Shown: positions 1 through 9,004, counted from the first letter of the stretch. The stretch: 64,000 nucleotides of DNA from Streptomyces sp. MH60 (GCF_002939385.1 NZ_MULI01000009.1:1-64000), one strand, 5' to 3'. The notes: generated by a model from the sequence alone, not told the origin. Program-made: numbers and translations.

Positions 1-324
1 TCCCTGCTGCACTGGACCCGCCGCATGATCGAGATCCGCAAGCAGAACCCCGCCTTCGGCCTGGGCACCTACACCGAGCTGCCCTCCTCCAACCCGGCGG
101 TCCTCGCCTTCCTGCGGGAGTACGGGGACGACCTGGTGCTGTGCGTCCACAACTTCTCGCGGTTCGCGCAGCCCACGGAGCTGGACCTGAGCGCCTTCGG
201 CGGACGCCATCCGGTCGAGCTGTTCGGCGGGGTCCGTTTCCCGGCCGTCGGTGACCTGCCGTACCTGCTGACCCTGGGCGGTCACGGCTTCTACTGGTTC
301 CGGCTGCGCAAGGACGCCGTCTAG
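1..324 (+). CDS. treS: Trehalose synthase TreS, C-terminal end (partial)
   Basis: The reading frame is open from the first base of the window, so only the last 107 codons are present. The protein end matches the C-terminal beta-sheet domain of GH13 trehalose synthase (maltose alpha-D-glucosyltransferase), which interconverts trehalose and maltose in the cytoplasm. The assignment leans on the conserved 'TRRMIEIRKQNPAFGLG' segment, which follows the catalytic barrel in this family, and on the next gene being a maltokinase, its usual partner. The gap to pep2 is 97 bases, consistent with one transcription unit. The catalytic domain lies outside the window, so activity cannot be judged. Confidence 0.85.
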   Translation, partial: SLLHWTRRMIEIRKQNPAFGLGTYTELPSSNPAVLAFLREYGDDLVLCVHNFSRFAQPTELDLSAFGGRHPVELFGGVRFPAVGDLPYLLTLGGHGFYWFRLRKDAV

Positions 325-421
325 ATACCGGCCCCGTCCCCGGGCGAGGCGGTTTCCACCGTTCCGCCCGGGGCACGCATCAGTAACCACCCCGACGATC
401 CCGGGGAAAGGACGCGACGTC

Positions 422-1741
422 ATGTCGGAAGCCGTCATACGCACCGATGCGAGCCCTCCGGGCCTCCTTGCGTCACTTGATCCACTGCTGCGGGAGTGGC
501 TGCCGCGGCAGCGCTGGTTCGCCGGCAAGGGGCGCCCGGTCACCGGCTTCTCGCTGGTCGCGGCCACCGAACTGCTCCCGGCCGACTCCCGCCTCGGCCT
601 CCACCACGTGCTGGTCCGCGCCCACCAGCGGCACACGCCGGCCGGTGGCGCGGCCGAGGAGCCCGGCGACTGCTACCAGCTCCTGATCGGCACGCGCCCC
701 GCCGAGGTGCTGCTGGAGGCGCTGCGCACCCGGGCCCGTATCGGCGGGCTGCGCTTCGAGCGCGGGGAGCCGGAGCCGGGCCAGGAGATACGCACCGGCG
801 GGATACGCGGCGGGCTGGTGCCGCGGCTGATGACCGCCGAGCAGTCCAACTCGTCGATCGTGTATGGAGATACGTTCATTCTCAAGCTGCTGCGGCGGAT
901 CGTGCCCGGCGTCAATCCCGACCTGGAGCTGCCGCTGGCCCTGGCCCGGGAGGGCTGCCCCCGGGTGCCGGCCCCGGCGGGATGGATGATGGCCGACCTG
1001 GCCGACGGGTCCTGGGTGCTGGGCGTGCTCCAGCCCTATCTGCAGGGTGCGACCGACGGCTGGGAGCTGGCGCTGCGCGAGCTGGCCAAGGGCGAGGACT
1101 TCGTCGCCGAGGCCCGGGCGCTGGGGCGGGCCACCGCCGAGGTGCACACCGCGCTGGCCCGCGCGCTGCCGACCGTCACCCTCGGCCACACCCAGGCGCG
1201 GCGGCTCGCCGACGGCATGATCGAGCGGCTGGAGGAGGCCGTGCAGGCGGTACCCCTGCTGCGGTCGTACGCACCGGCGCTGCGGACGGCGTTCACGGCG
1301 CTGGCCGACCTGGCCGCAGAGGGCCGCACCTGGACCGCGCAGCGCGTCCACGGCGACCTGCACCTCGGCCAGTGCCTGCGCTCGCCCGACGGGGAGTGGT
1401 CGCTGATCGACTTCGAGGGGGAGCCGGCGAAACCCCTGGCCGAGCGCCGGCTGCCGCAGCCGGCGGTGCGGGACGTCGCCGGGATGCTGCGCTCCTTCGA
1501 CTACGCCGCGCACTCGGCCGAGGTACGCGTGCCGGGCTGGGCCGAGTCCTGCCGGGCCGCGTACTGCACCGGGTACGCGCAGGCCGGCGGCCGGGACCCG
1601 CGCACCGATCCGGTGCTGCTGCGCGCCTACGAGACGGACAAGGCGGTCTACGAGGTCCTGTACGAGGCCCGGCACCGTCCCGACTGGCTCCCGGTGCCCC
1701 TGGCGGCGGTGCGCCGCCTGTCCGTGCCCGAGCCCGCATGA
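422..1741 (+). CDS. pep2: Maltokinase Pep2
   Basis: This 439-residue protein would phosphorylate maltose to maltose-1-phosphate with ATP, supplying GlgE in alpha-glucan synthesis. It has the aminoglycoside-phosphotransferase-like kinase fold: an N-terminal segment with '[13 protein letters not shown]' typical of maltokinases, a catalytic loop HGDLHLGQ starting at His310 (Asp312 the likely base), and a metal-binding IDFEGE motif about 20 residues later, followed by '[14 protein letters not shown]'. The ATG at 422 is preceded by a good ribosome site (GGGGAAAGGA). It lies between treS and glgB, all in the same direction, as in other GlgE-pathway operons. In some actinobacteria treS and pep2 are fused; here they are separate. 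Confidence 0.93.
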   Translation: MSEAVIRTDASPPGLLASLDPLLREWLPRQRWFAGKGRPVTGFSLVAATELLPADSRLGLHHVLVRAHQRHTPAGGAAEEPGDCYQLLIGTRPAEVLLEALRTRARIGGLRFERGEPEPGQEIRTGGIRGGLVPRLMTAEQSNSSIVYGDTFILKLLRRIVPGVNPDLELPLALAREGCPRVPAPAGWMMADLADGSWVLGVLQPYLQGATDGWELALRELAKGEDFVAEARALGRATAEVHTALARALPTVTLGHTQARRLADGMIERLEEAVQAVPLLRSYAPALRTAFTALADLAAEGRTWTAQRVHGDLHLGQCLRSPDGEWSLIDFEGEPAKPLAERRLPQPAVRDVAGMLRSFDYAAHSAEVRVPGWAESCRAAYCTGYAQAGGRDPRTDPVLLRAYETDKAVYEVLYEARHRPDWLPVPLAAVRRLSVPEPA

Positions 1742-1781
1742 CGCCCACGCCCGCTCCCACTTCGCCCAGGAGGCCCCGCCC

Positions 1782-4223
1782 GTGACCCCCCGCCCCTCGT
1801 CCAGCGGCCCCGACCCGAAGAAGACGACCGGGAAGAAGACAACCGGGAAGGAGACGGCCGGGAAGGAGACGGCCAAGGCCGCGAAGAAGGCAGTAGCGAA
1901 GAAGGCCGTCACCAAGCAGACGGCCACCAAGAAGGCCGTCACCAAGCAGACGGCCGCCAAGAAGACGGCCCCGAAGAAGACCGCGCCCAGGGCGGGATCG
2001 GCAGCCACCGTCGCCTCCCCCGAGACCGAGGTCGCCGTCTCCCCCGCGCTGGACGCCGGCGACCGGGAGCGGCTGCTCGCCGGCACGCACCACGATCCGC
2101 ACTCGGTGCTCGGCGCCCACCGGGTGCCCGGCGGGGTCGCGTTCCGCGCGTTCCGGCCGTACGCCCTGGCGGTGACCGTGCTGTCCGGGGAGCTGCGGGT
2201 CGAGCTGCACGACGACGGTGACGGGTTCTTCACCGGTCTCGTGCCGCTGGGCGAGGTCCCGGTCCACCGGTTGCTCGTGACGTACGAGGGGACGGTCCAG
2301 GAGGCCGAGGACCCGTACCGCTTCCTGCCCACCCTGGGCGAGCTGGACCTGCACCTGATCGGCGAGGGGCGGCACGAGCAGCTGTGGCGGGCGCTCGGCG
2401 CGCACCCGACGACGCGGGACGGGGTGGCGGGCACCCGGTTCGCGGTGTGGGCGCCGAACGCGCGCGGGGTCCGGGTGGCCGGCGGCTTCAACTTCTGGGA
2501 CGGCACCGGCCACCCGATGCGCTCCCTCGGGTCGACCGGGGTGTGGGAGCTGTTCCTGCCCGGCGTCGGCGCGGGCGAGCTGTACAAGTTCGAGATCACC
2601 CGGCCCGACGGCTCCCGCACCTTCCGCGCCGACCCGCTGGCCCGCCGTACGGAGGTGCCGCCCGCCACGTCCTCCGTCGTGCACGCCTCGGACTACACGT
2701 GGGGCGACGGGGAGTGGCTGGCCCGCCGCGCGGACGCGCCCGCGCACGAGGCGCCGATGTCGGTGTACGAGGTCCACCTGCCGTCCTGGCGTCCCGGCCT
2801 GACCTACCGCGAGCTGGCGGAGCAGCTCCCCGCCTACGTGGCGGACCTCGGCTTCACCCACATCGAGCTGATGCCGGTCGCCGAGCACCCCTTCGGCGGC
2901 TCGTGGGGCTACCAGGTCACCGGCTTCTACGCGCCCACGGCCCGGCTCGGCGGCCCCGACGACTTCAAGTACCTGGTCGACCGGCTGCACCGGGCCGGGA
3001 TCGGTGTGCTGATGGACTGGGTGCCGGCGCACTTCCCGCGCGACGACTGGGCGCTGGCCGAGTTCGACGGGCGCCCGCTGTACGAGCACTCCGACCCGCT
3101 GCGGGCGGCGCATCCGGACTGGGGGACGCTGGAGTTCGACTTCGGCCGCCGTGAGGTGCGCAACTTCCTGGTGGCCAACGCCGTGTACTGGTGCGAGGAG
3201 TTCCACATCGACGGCCTGCGGGTGGACGCCGTCGCCTCGATGCTGTACCTGGACTACTCGCGCGAGCCGGGCCAGTGGACGCCGAACGAGCACGGCGGCC
3301 GGGAGAACCTGGACGCGGTGGCGTTCCTCCAGGAGATGAACGCGACGCTGTACCGGCGGGTGCCCGGCGTCGTGACGGTGGCGGAGGAGTCGACGGCCTG
3401 GGACGGGGTCACCCGGGCCACGCACCACCAGGGGCCGAGCGGCTTCGGCGGACTGGGCTTCGGGCTGAAGTGGAACATGGGGTGGATGCACGACTCCCTC
3501 GAGTACATGAGCCGCGAGCCGGTGCACCGCAAGTACCACCACGGCGAGCTGACCTTCTCCATGGTGTACGCGTACAGCGAGAACTACGTGCTGCCGATAT
3601 CGCACGACGAGGTGGTGCACGGCAAGAAGTCGCTGGTGTCGAAGATGCCCGGCGACTGGTGGCAGCAGCGTGCCAACGAACGGGCGTACCTGGGCTACAT
3701 GTGGGCCCACCCCGGCAAGCAACTGCTGTTCATGGGCCAGGAGTTCGCCCAGGGCGCGGAGTGGTCGGAGGCGCACGGCCCCGACTGGTGGCTGCTGGAC
3801 CCGGAGTACGGGGCGGCGGCGGACCACCGGGGCGTGCGCGACCTGGTGCGGGACCTGAACACCGTCTACCGGGCCACGCCCGCGCTGTGGCGGCGCGACA
3901 CCCATCCCTCCGGGTTCGCCTGGGTGGTCGGGGACGCCGCCGAGGACGACGTGCTGGCCTTCCTGCGCCTGGACGCCGACGGCACCCCGCTGCTCGCGGT
4001 GTCGAACTTCGCCCCGGTGGTCCGCTCCGGCTACCGCCTCGGCGTTCCCGACGACGTCCCGGCCTGGCACGAGGTGCTCAACACCGACGCCGCCCGGTAC
4101 GGCGGCGGCGACGTGGTCACCCCGGACCCGGTCAAGCCGGAGGCGCGGGGGTGGCACGGCCGCCCGGCGAGCATCCGCCTGACCCTGCCACCCCTGGCGA
4201 CGGTATGGCTGCGCCCGGCCTGA
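1782..4223 (+). CDS. glgB: 1,4-alpha-glucan branching enzyme GlgB with Lys/Ala-rich N-terminal extension
   Basis: This 813-residue GH13 enzyme makes alpha-1,6 branches in glycogen-like glucan. Catalytic residues are visible: nucleophile Asp482 ([10 protein letters not shown]), acid/base Glu535 (VAEEST) and Asp609 ([10 protein letters not shown]). A CBM48-type N domain precedes the barrel. The GTG start at 1782 is set by AGGAGG at 1768-1773. The first ~75 residues form an unusual Lys/Thr/Ala-rich tail made of repeated GKET, AKKA and TKQT units; most branching enzymes begin near the equivalent of residue 90. The tail resembles the basic tails of actinobacterial HU proteins. The gene ends 3 bases from the convergent helD stop. 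Confidence 0.95.
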   Translation: MTPRPSSSGPDPKKTTGKKTTGKETAGKETAKAAKKAVAKKAVTKQTATKKAVTKQTAAKKTAPKKTAPRAGSAATVASPETEVAVSPALDAGDRERLLAGTHHDPHSVLGAHRVPGGVAFRAFRPYALAVTVLSGELRVELHDDGDGFFTGLVPLGEVPVHRLLVTYEGTVQEAEDPYRFLPTLGELDLHLIGEGRHEQLWRALGAHPTTRDGVAGTRFAVWAPNARGVRVAGGFNFWDGTGHPMRSLGSTGVWELFLPGVGAGELYKFEITRPDGSRTFRADPLARRTEVPPATSSVVHASDYTWGDGEWLARRADAPAHEAPMSVYEVHLPSWRPGLTYRELAEQLPAYVADLGFTHIELMPVAEHPFGGSWGYQVTGFYAPTARLGGPDDFKYLVDRLHRAGIGVLMDWVPAHFPRDDWALAEFDGRPLYEHSDPLRAAHPDWGTLEFDFGRREVRNFLVANAVYWCEEFHIDGLRVDAVASMLYLDYSREPGQWTPNEHGGRENLDAVAFLQEMNATLYRRVPGVVTVAEESTAWDGVTRATHHQGPSGFGGLGFGLKWNMGWMHDSLEYMSREPVHRKYHHGELTFSMVYAYSENYVLPISHDEVVHGKKSLVSKMPGDWWQQRANERAYLGYMWAHPGKQLLFMGQEFAQGAEWSEAHGPDWWLLDPEYGAAADHRGVRDLVRDLNTVYRATPALWRRDTHPSGFAWVVGDAAEDDVLAFLRLDADGTPLLAVSNFAPVVRSGYRLGVPDDVPAWHEVLNTDAARYGGGDVVTPDPVKPEARGWHGRPASIRLTLPPLATVWLRPA
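1818..1985 (+). repeat. Imperfect tandem repeats coding the basic tail of GlgB
   Basis: Short imperfect direct repeats (GACCGGGAAGAAG, GACGGCCGGGAAGGA, GCCGTCACCAAGCAGACGG) follow one another and encode the Lys/Thr/Ala-rich GlgB extension. The unit GCCGTCACCAAGCAGACGGCC occurs twice with a 9-base insert. Such repeats expand and contract easily, so tail length probably differs between strains. Confidence 0.7.
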
Positions 4224-4226
4224 CCG

Positions 4227-6503
4227 TCAGCCCGCGTCGCCCGCGTCCACCAGCCCCTTCGGCAGCGGCTCGCTGTGCAGGACGGCGAGGCGCTGGGTGG
4301 CGCGGGTGAGGGCGACGTACAGGTCGCTGGTGCCGTAGCGGCCGGGCTCGACGACCAGGACGGAGTCGAACTCCAGGCCCTTGGACTGGCGCGGGTCCAG
4401 GAGGACCGTCTTCCGCGTCAGATCCGGCTCGGCGCCCGCCGTCACGCCGTCGAGCCGGGCCGCGAGCACCCGGTGCAGCTCGCGCGGGGCGATGACGGCG
4501 AGGCGGCCCTCCTCGGGGGTCAGTTCCCGGGCGGCCTCGGCGACGGCGGCCGGGAGGTCGCCGGTGGCCCGGATCCAGGGGCGTACGCCCGTCGAGCGCA
4601 CCGAACTCGGCGGCGTGAACTCCGGGTCCTCGGCCCGGACCACGGCCGCCGCCAGGTCCATGATCTCGGCCGGGGTGCGGTAGTTGACGCCCAGGCGGGT
4701 GTGTTCCCAGCGGTCCTCGACGTAGGGGGCGAGGATCTTCGACCAGGAACCGACACCGGCCGCCTCCGCGGTCTGCGCCGGGTCGCCGACCAGGGTCATC
4801 GAGCGGGTCGGGCAGCGGCGCATCAGCAGCCGCCAGGCCATCGGGGACAGCTCCTGCGCCTCGTCCACGATGATGTGCCCGAAGGCCCAGGTGCGGTCGG
4901 CCGCCGCGCGTTCGGCGGCGCTGCGGTGGTCGTCCTCCTCCTGGCGTTCGGCGAACCGCTCGGCGTCGATGATGTCGTGCGCGGACAGGACCTCGGCGTC
5001 CTCCTCGTCCTTGTCCTCGAACTCGTAGGTCCGGGACGCGTACGACACGTCCAGCACGCCCTGCGCGTAGGCGATCTGCTCCTCGCGCTCGCGTTCGGCG
5101 CGGGAGCGGGCGATCCGGTCGTCCACGCCGAGCAGTTCGGCCGCCTCGTCCAGCAGGGGCACGTCGGCGACGGTCCAGCGCCGGGTGACCGGGCGGCGGA
5201 CGGCGGCGGCGTCCTCGGCGGGCAGGAGGCCCTCGGGGGCGGCGAGGAAGTCGGCGACCAGGCGCTGCGGGGTGAGCCGGGGCCACAGCTGGTCGATGGC
5301 GGACCAGACCTCGGGGTTCTCGGCCAGTTCGTCGCGGATCTGGGTGATGTCGCTGGGGTCGAGGAGGTTGCTGCCGTCGTAGGGGTCGGTGCCGATGCGC
5401 TCCGCGACCATGTCGGTCAGGGTGTTGAGGATGTGGCCCTCGAAGTGCTCGCGGGCCGCGTTGTGCGGCAGCTTCGCGGCGCGGGTGCGCTCGCGGGCGA
5501 CGTTGACCAGGTCGTCGTCGAGCATGAGGACGTCGCGGTCGTGCTCGATCGCGATCACCGGGTCGGGCAGCGCCTGCCGGTCCCGGACCGCCTCGGCGAG
5601 CACGTCGGCCATGCCGGCCCGGCCCTTCACGGCCGCCGCCTCGGGGGTGTCCGCGGCGGTGGCCCGCACGCCGGGGAACAGCTCGCCGACGGTGGCGAGG
5701 AGCACGCCGGTCTCGCCGAGCGAGGGCAGCACCTCGCCGATGTAGCCGAGGAAGGCCGGGTTGGGGCCGACGATGAGGACAGCGCGCTTGGCGAGCAGTT
5801 CGCGGTGCTCGTAGAGGAGGTAGGCGGCGCGGTGCAGGGCGACGGCGGTCTTGCCGGTGCCGGGGCCGCCCTCGACGACCAGGACACCGCGGTGCGGGGC
5901 GCGGATGATGCGGTCCTGGTCGGCCTGGATGGTCTGCACGATGTCGCCCATGCGGCCGGTGCGCGCGGAGTTCAGCGCGGCGAGCAGCACGGCGTCGCCG
6001 GAGGGGTCCTCGTGGCCGGTTCGGGTCTCGTCGCCGAGGTCGAGGATCTCGTCGTGCAGCGCGGTGACCGTACGGCCCTCGCTGGTGAGGTGCCGGCGGC
6101 GGCGCAGCCCCATCGGGGTGTGGCCGGTGGCCAGGTAGAAGGGGCGGGCGACACCGGCCCGCCAGTCGATGAGGACGGGGGTGCGTTCGGCGTCGTCGGC
6201 GCGGAGCCCGATGCGGCCGATGTGGTGGGCCTGCCCGGAGGTGAGGTCGATCCGGCCGAAGCAGAGGGAGCCGTCCACCGCGTTGAGCGCGGCGAGCAGC
6301 CCGGAGCGCTCGGCGACCAGGATGTCCCGCTCCAGGCGGGCCTGCTGGGGGGTGTTGCCCTGCGCGAGCGCGTCGGTGACGGAGTCCTCGGCGTCGCCGC
6401 GCAGCGCGTCCACCCGCGCGTACAGTCCGTCGATGAATTCCTGCTCGTGCAGCAATTCATCGTCCGGAAATTCGGTGTTTGACAATTCCACTCCCGGCCG
6501 CAT
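4227..6503 (-). CDS. helD: HelD-like RNA polymerase-associated UvrD/Rep-family helicase
   Basis: A 758-residue superfamily 1 ATPase with a charged N-terminal helical arm (about residues 15-75), a Walker A motif GGPGTGKT at 212-219 and a Walker B/motif II 'IIVDEAQELSPM' near residue 545, then 'GVNYRTPAEIM' (motif IV region) and a C-terminal 'LYVALTRATQRLAVLH' (motif VI). This is the layout of HelD proteins, which bind RNA polymerase and release it from stalled complexes. ATG at 6503 is the first start; ribosome-site sequence before it is weak, and a GTG four codons on is also possible. I see no classical rifampicin-associated element upstream, so this is more likely the housekeeping HelD than an inducible HelR. 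Confidence 0.88.
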   Translation of the reverse strand: MRPGVELSNTEFPDDELLHEQEFIDGLYARVDALRGDAEDSVTDALAQGNTPQQARLERDILVAERSGLLAALNAVDGSLCFGRIDLTSGQAHHIGRIGLRADDAERTPVLIDWRAGVARPFYLATGHTPMGLRRRRHLTSEGRTVTALHDEILDLGDETRTGHEDPSGDAVLLAALNSARTGRMGDIVQTIQADQDRIIRAPHRGVLVVEGGPGTGKTAVALHRAAYLLYEHRELLAKRAVLIVGPNPAFLGYIGEVLPSLGETGVLLATVGELFPGVRATAADTPEAAAVKGRAGMADVLAEAVRDRQALPDPVIAIEHDRDVLMLDDDLVNVARERTRAAKLPHNAAREHFEGHILNTLTDMVAERIGTDPYDGSNLLDPSDITQIRDELAENPEVWSAIDQLWPRLTPQRLVADFLAAPEGLLPAEDAAAVRRPVTRRWTVADVPLLDEAAELLGVDDRIARSRAEREREEQIAYAQGVLDVSYASRTYEFEDKDEEDAEVLSAHDIIDAERFAERQEEDDHRSAAERAAADRTWAFGHIIVDEAQELSPMAWRLLMRRCPTRSMTLVGDPAQTAEAAGVGSWSKILAPYVEDRWEHTRLGVNYRTPAEIMDLAAAVVRAEDPEFTPPSSVRSTGVRPWIRATGDLPAAVAEAARELTPEEGRLAVIAPRELHRVLAARLDGVTAGAEPDLTRKTVLLDPRQSKGLEFDSVLVVEPGRYGTSDLYVALTRATQRLAVLHSEPLPKGLVDAGDAG

Positions 6504-6508
6504 ATACT
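6479..6508 (+). promoter_or_regulatory. Strong sigma-70-type promoter inside the 5' end of helD, pointing away
   Basis: TTGACA (6479-6484) and TATACT (6503-6508) are separated by 18 bases: a perfect -35 and a five-of-six -10, rare in this high-GC genome. It fires rightward, opposite to helD, and the -10 overlaps the helD start codon. No protein gene lies downstream before a strong terminator at 6574-6608, so it probably drives a small RNA. Confidence 0.75.
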
Positions 6509-6514
6509 GTGCCT

Positions 6515-6608
6515 ACTGAACTTCTTCGCGACCTCATTTTCCTGAAGTCACGAATCAACGAATATACGCAGAGAAATCCCCCGAGCGCAATTGCTCGGGG
6601 GATTTTTT
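6515..6608 (+). ncRNA. Predicted ~95-nt small RNA divergent from helD
   Basis: The region between the consensus-like promoter (6479-6508) and the perfect hairpin with a T-run (6574-6608) forms a complete small transcription unit of about 95 nt. The start near 6511-6515 is inferred from the -10 position. The stretch is notably A/T-rich for this genome, contains no convincing ORF with a ribosome site, and would be transcribed from a start overlapping the helD translation start on the other strand. It could act in trans, or its promoter could compete with helD expression. I do not recognise it as a named RNA family. Confidence 0.55.
6574..6608 (+). terminator. Rho-independent terminator (13-bp perfect stem, T6)
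   Basis: Arms at 6574-6586 and 6593-6605 pair perfectly (core CCCCCGAGC / GCTCGGGGG) around a 6-base GCAATT loop, and the plus strand continues with a run of T to 6608. It ends the predicted small RNA. On the minus strand it lies just downstream of trxA and could also end merR-trxA, though with a shorter T tract. Confidence 0.85.
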
Positions 6609-6624
6609 CGTGTGCCGGGCCCGG

Positions 6625-6954
6625 TCAGAGCACGTCGGCCAGTTCCTCCAGGAGCCGCCGCTTGGGCCGGGAGCCGACCATCGACTTCACCGGCTCGCCT
6701 CCGCGGAACACCATGAACGTCGGCATCGACAGCACCTTGTACGCGTTCGTGGTCGCCGGGTTCCGGTCGACGTTCAGCTGCACCACCCTCAGCCGGTCGC
6801 CCTCCTCCTCGGCCAGCGCGCCGAGCACCGGCGCCATCTGCCGGCAGGGCGGGCACCAGTCGGCGGTGAACTCCACCAGCACGGGCAGGTCCGACCCGAT
6901 CACCTCCGTCGCGAAGTCCGCGTCCGTCACCTCGGGCACGCCGCTGGTCCTCAT
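6625..6954 (-). CDS. trxA: Thioredoxin
   Basis: A 109-residue cytoplasmic thioredoxin with the redox motif WCPPC at 33-37 (usual form is WCGPC), 'VEFTADWC' before it and the cis-proline 'SMPTFMVFRGG' near 77-86. It would reduce protein disulfides using thioredoxin reductase. Its ATG (6954) overlaps the stop of the MerR gene as ATGA, so the two are translationally coupled. The Pro in place of Gly in the active site would shift redox potential upward, more oxidase- or stress-like than the canonical form; that is an inference. Confidence 0.93.
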   Translation of the reverse strand: MRTSGVPEVTDADFATEVIGSDLPVLVEFTADWCPPCRQMAPVLGALAEEEGDRLRVVQLNVDRNPATTNAYKVLSMPTFMVFRGGEPVKSMVGSRPKRRLLEELADVL

Positions 6955-7349
6955 CCGTGTCCTCCCAGTTCGCACTTGGGCTCCGGGCCCCCCGGAGCCG
7001 CCGCCTCGGCCCGCGTCAGCTGCGCGGCGACCTGCGCGCGCACCGACGTGAGCTGCTCGATCAGCGTGTCCAGCTCGCCCAGCTTGCGCCGGTAGACCAC
7101 CAGGGACGCCGGGCAGGAGTCGCCCTCGGGGTGCCCGGCGCGCAGGCACTCCACGAAGGGGCGGGTCTCCTCCAGGTCGAACCCGAAGTCCTGGAGGGTC
7201 CTGATCTGCCGCAGCAGCTTCAGGTCGTCCTCGTCGTAGGTGCGGTAGCCGTTGTCGCGCCGCCGCGCGGGCAGCAGGCCCCGCGACTCGTAGTACCGCA
7301 GCGTCCGCGTGGTGGTCCCGGCCCGTGCGGCCAGCTCGCCGATTCGCAT
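6951..7349 (-). CDS. MerR-family regulator, probable thiol or metal sensor
   Basis: A 132-residue MerR protein: N-terminal winged helix-turn-helix 'MRIGELAARAGTTTRTLRYY', then a dimerisation helix and short effector region with cysteines at 68, 79 and 126. Three cysteines near the ends of the dimer helix are typical of MerR proteins that sense metals or oxidants. I chose ATG 7349 because the -10 element TACGTT (7362-7357) sits 7 bases upstream, implying a leaderless mRNA; the longer frame from 7382 would run through the promoter. It is co-transcribed with trxA, overlapping by 4 bases, so it likely adjusts thioredoxin supply to its signal. Effector unknown. Confidence 0.88.
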   Translation of the reverse strand: MRIGELAARAGTTTRTLRYYESRGLLPARRRDNGYRTYDEDDLKLLRQIRTLQDFGFDLEETRPFVECLRAGHPEGDSCPASLVVYRRKLGELDTLIEQLTSVRAQVAAQLTRAEAAAPGGPEPKCELGGHG

Positions 7350-7356
7350 GCCGACG

Positions 7357-7387
7357 AACGTAAGCCTTGACCCGGACGTCAAGGCAA
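7357..7387 (-). promoter_or_regulatory. MerR-type promoter with 19-bp spacer and dyad operator
   Basis: On the minus strand TTGCCT (7387-7382) and TACGTT (7362-7357) are 19 bases apart, the over-long spacing typical of MerR-activated promoters. A perfect dyad GCCTTGAC-N6-GTCAAGGC at 7364-7385 fills the spacer. This strongly suggests direct autoregulation of merR-trxA by the adjacent MerR protein. Confidence 0.8.
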
Positions 7388-7423
7388 GAAGCCCCGCGCC
7401 GGGGGGAGGGCGCGGGGCTTCTT
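7386..7423. terminator. Perfect 15-bp hairpin between dctA-like gene and merR
   Basis: Arms 7386-7400 and 7409-7423 are perfect complements (core GCCCCGCGCC) with an 8-base G-rich loop. It lies downstream of the symporter gene on the minus strand and directly beside the merR operator, so it likely ends the symporter transcript and shields the merR promoter. Confidence 0.75.
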
Positions 7424-7430
7424 CGGGGGG

Positions 7431-7471
7431 CCGGGCGGCTGAGCAACGGGGGGAGCACCTCAGCCGCCCGG
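7431..7471. terminator. Second GC-rich hairpin downstream of the symporter gene
   Basis: Arms CCGGGCGGCTGAG (7431-7443) and CTCAGCCGCCCGG (7459-7471) pair perfectly over 13 bases with a 15-base loop. It has no T tract, as is common for Streptomyces terminators, and acts in tandem with the hairpin at 7386-7423. Confidence 0.65.
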
Positions 7472-7517
7472 GGTGTGCGGGAGCCGCCCCGGCACGCGGG
7501 GGGGCGCCGTACGGCCG

Positions 7518-8912
7518 TCAGGCCTTCGCCAGCTCCTTCTCGCCGCCCTGCTCGGGCAGGTCCGGCGTGTCCTCGCGGTCGGCGGTGCCGTGGCCGTCGT
7601 CGAGCAGCGTCTTCTCGTCGAACGGGGCCCGGCCGGCCAGCACCTCGTTCACCCGGTCCTTGTCGATCTCCTTGGTCCAGGTGCCGATGAGGACGGTGGC
7701 GACGGCGTTGCCGCCGAAGTTGGTCAGCGCGCGGGCCTCGCTCATGAAGCGGTCGATGCCGACGATCAGGCCGATGCCGTCCACCAGGGCGGGCTTGTGC
7801 GACTGCAGGCCGCCGGCCAGCGTGGCGAGACCGGCGCCGGAGACACCGGCGGCGCCCTTGGAGGCCACCAGCAGGAAGAGCAGCAGCGGGATCTGCTCGC
7901 CGATCGACATCGGCGTACCCATGGCGTCCGAGATGAACAGCGAGGCCATGGTCATGTAGATCATGGTGCCGTCGAGGTTGAACGAGTAGCCGGTCGGGAC
8001 GGTGATGCCGACCACCGGCTTGCTGACGCCCAGGTGCTCCATCTTCGCGATGAGGCGCGGCAGCGCCGACTCCGACGAGGAGGTGGACAGGATCAGCAGG
8101 AACTCGCGGCCCAGGTACTTGAAGAGCGAGAAGACGTTGATCCCGGCCACGACGCGCAGCACCGTGCCCAGCACCAGGAAGAGGAAGAGGAAGCAGGTGA
8201 CGTAGAAGCCGAGCATCAGCACGGCCAGGCTCTTGAGCGCGTCGACGCCCGCCGAGCCGGTGACAGCGGCGATGGCGCCGAAGGCACCGACCGGGGCCGC
8301 CCACATGATCATCGCCAGGACGCGGAAGACCAGCCGCTGGATGTGCTCGATGCCGCGCAGAACGGGCTGGCCGGCGTTGCCCATGGCCTGCAGCGCGAAG
8401 CCGCAGAGCAGGGCGATCAGCAGGGTCTGCAGGACCTCGCCCGCGGTGAACGCCGAGACGATCGTCGTCGGGATGATGCCCATCAGGAAGTCGACGGTGC
8501 CCTTGGCCTCCGCGTCGACCTGTGCCTGGCCGGTCTCCTTGACGGCGTCCGTGAGCGCGAGGCCCGTGCCGGGGTCCAGGATGTTGCCGACGATCAGGCC
8601 GATGGCGAGCGCCACCAGCGACATCACGAAGAAGTAGACCAGGGCGATGCCGCCGACCGCGCCGACCTTGGCGGCCTTGCGGACCGAGCCGATGCCCAGC
8701 ACGATCGTGCAGAAGATGATCGGCGAGATCATCATCTTGATCAGGTTCACGAAGCCGGTGCCGAGCGGCTTCAGCTCGGTGGCGAAGTCCGGGGCGATCA
8801 GACCGACGGCGATACCGAGGGCGACCGCGATGATCACGGCGATGTAGAGATAGTGCGTGCGGTCGCGCTTGGCTTTGGGTGCGGCAGGTGCCGTAGCGGC
8901 GTTGCTGGTCAC
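7518..8912 (-). CDS. dctA: C4-dicarboxylate:cation symporter, DctA-like (DAACS family)
   Basis: A 464-residue inner-membrane transporter with about eight hydrophobic helices plus re-entrant loops. Family marks are 'LIKMMISPIIFCTIVLGIG' near the N-terminus, a Ser-rich re-entrant 'STSSSESALPRLIAKME', and 'GYSFNLDGTMIYMTMA' (the NxDG-type cation/substrate site). It probably imports succinate, fumarate or malate with Na+ or H+. GTG 8912 is preceded by AAGGAGGG at 6-base spacing. It is divergent from a CitA/DcuS-type two-component system, which argues for dicarboxylate rather than glutamate transport and for control by that system. A hydrophilic ~35-residue C-terminal tail follows the last helix. 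Confidence 0.87.
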   Translation of the reverse strand: MTSNAATAPAAPKAKRDRTHYLYIAVIIAVALGIAVGLIAPDFATELKPLGTGFVNLIKMMISPIIFCTIVLGIGSVRKAAKVGAVGGIALVYFFVMSLVALAIGLIVGNILDPGTGLALTDAVKETGQAQVDAEAKGTVDFLMGIIPTTIVSAFTAGEVLQTLLIALLCGFALQAMGNAGQPVLRGIEHIQRLVFRVLAMIMWAAPVGAFGAIAAVTGSAGVDALKSLAVLMLGFYVTCFLFLFLVLGTVLRVVAGINVFSLFKYLGREFLLILSTSSSESALPRLIAKMEHLGVSKPVVGITVPTGYSFNLDGTMIYMTMASLFISDAMGTPMSIGEQIPLLLFLLVASKGAAGVSGAGLATLAGGLQSHKPALVDGIGLIVGIDRFMSEARALTNFGGNAVATVLIGTWTKEIDKDRVNEVLAGRAPFDEKTLLDDGHGTADREDTPDLPEQGGEKELAKA

Positions 8913-9004
8913 GGCTGCCCTCCTTGACGGCGTCGTCGGTACTCACCGGCGTGCGGCTCACGTCCGGGGGTTTGTATCGGGGATGCGGTGACTATCTCCC
9001 GGCA

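Noticed and set aside
1293..4157. Long minus-strand ORF under pep2 and glgB
   Set aside because: Composition is His/Val/Arg/Gly-rich, typical of reverse frames of GC-rich genes; pep2 and glgB have clear motifs on the other strand.
6504..6624. Rifampicin-associated element upstream of helD
   Set aside because: I could not find the GC-rich inverted repeat known before rifampicin-inducible genes; the only strong hairpin is the terminator at 6574-6608.
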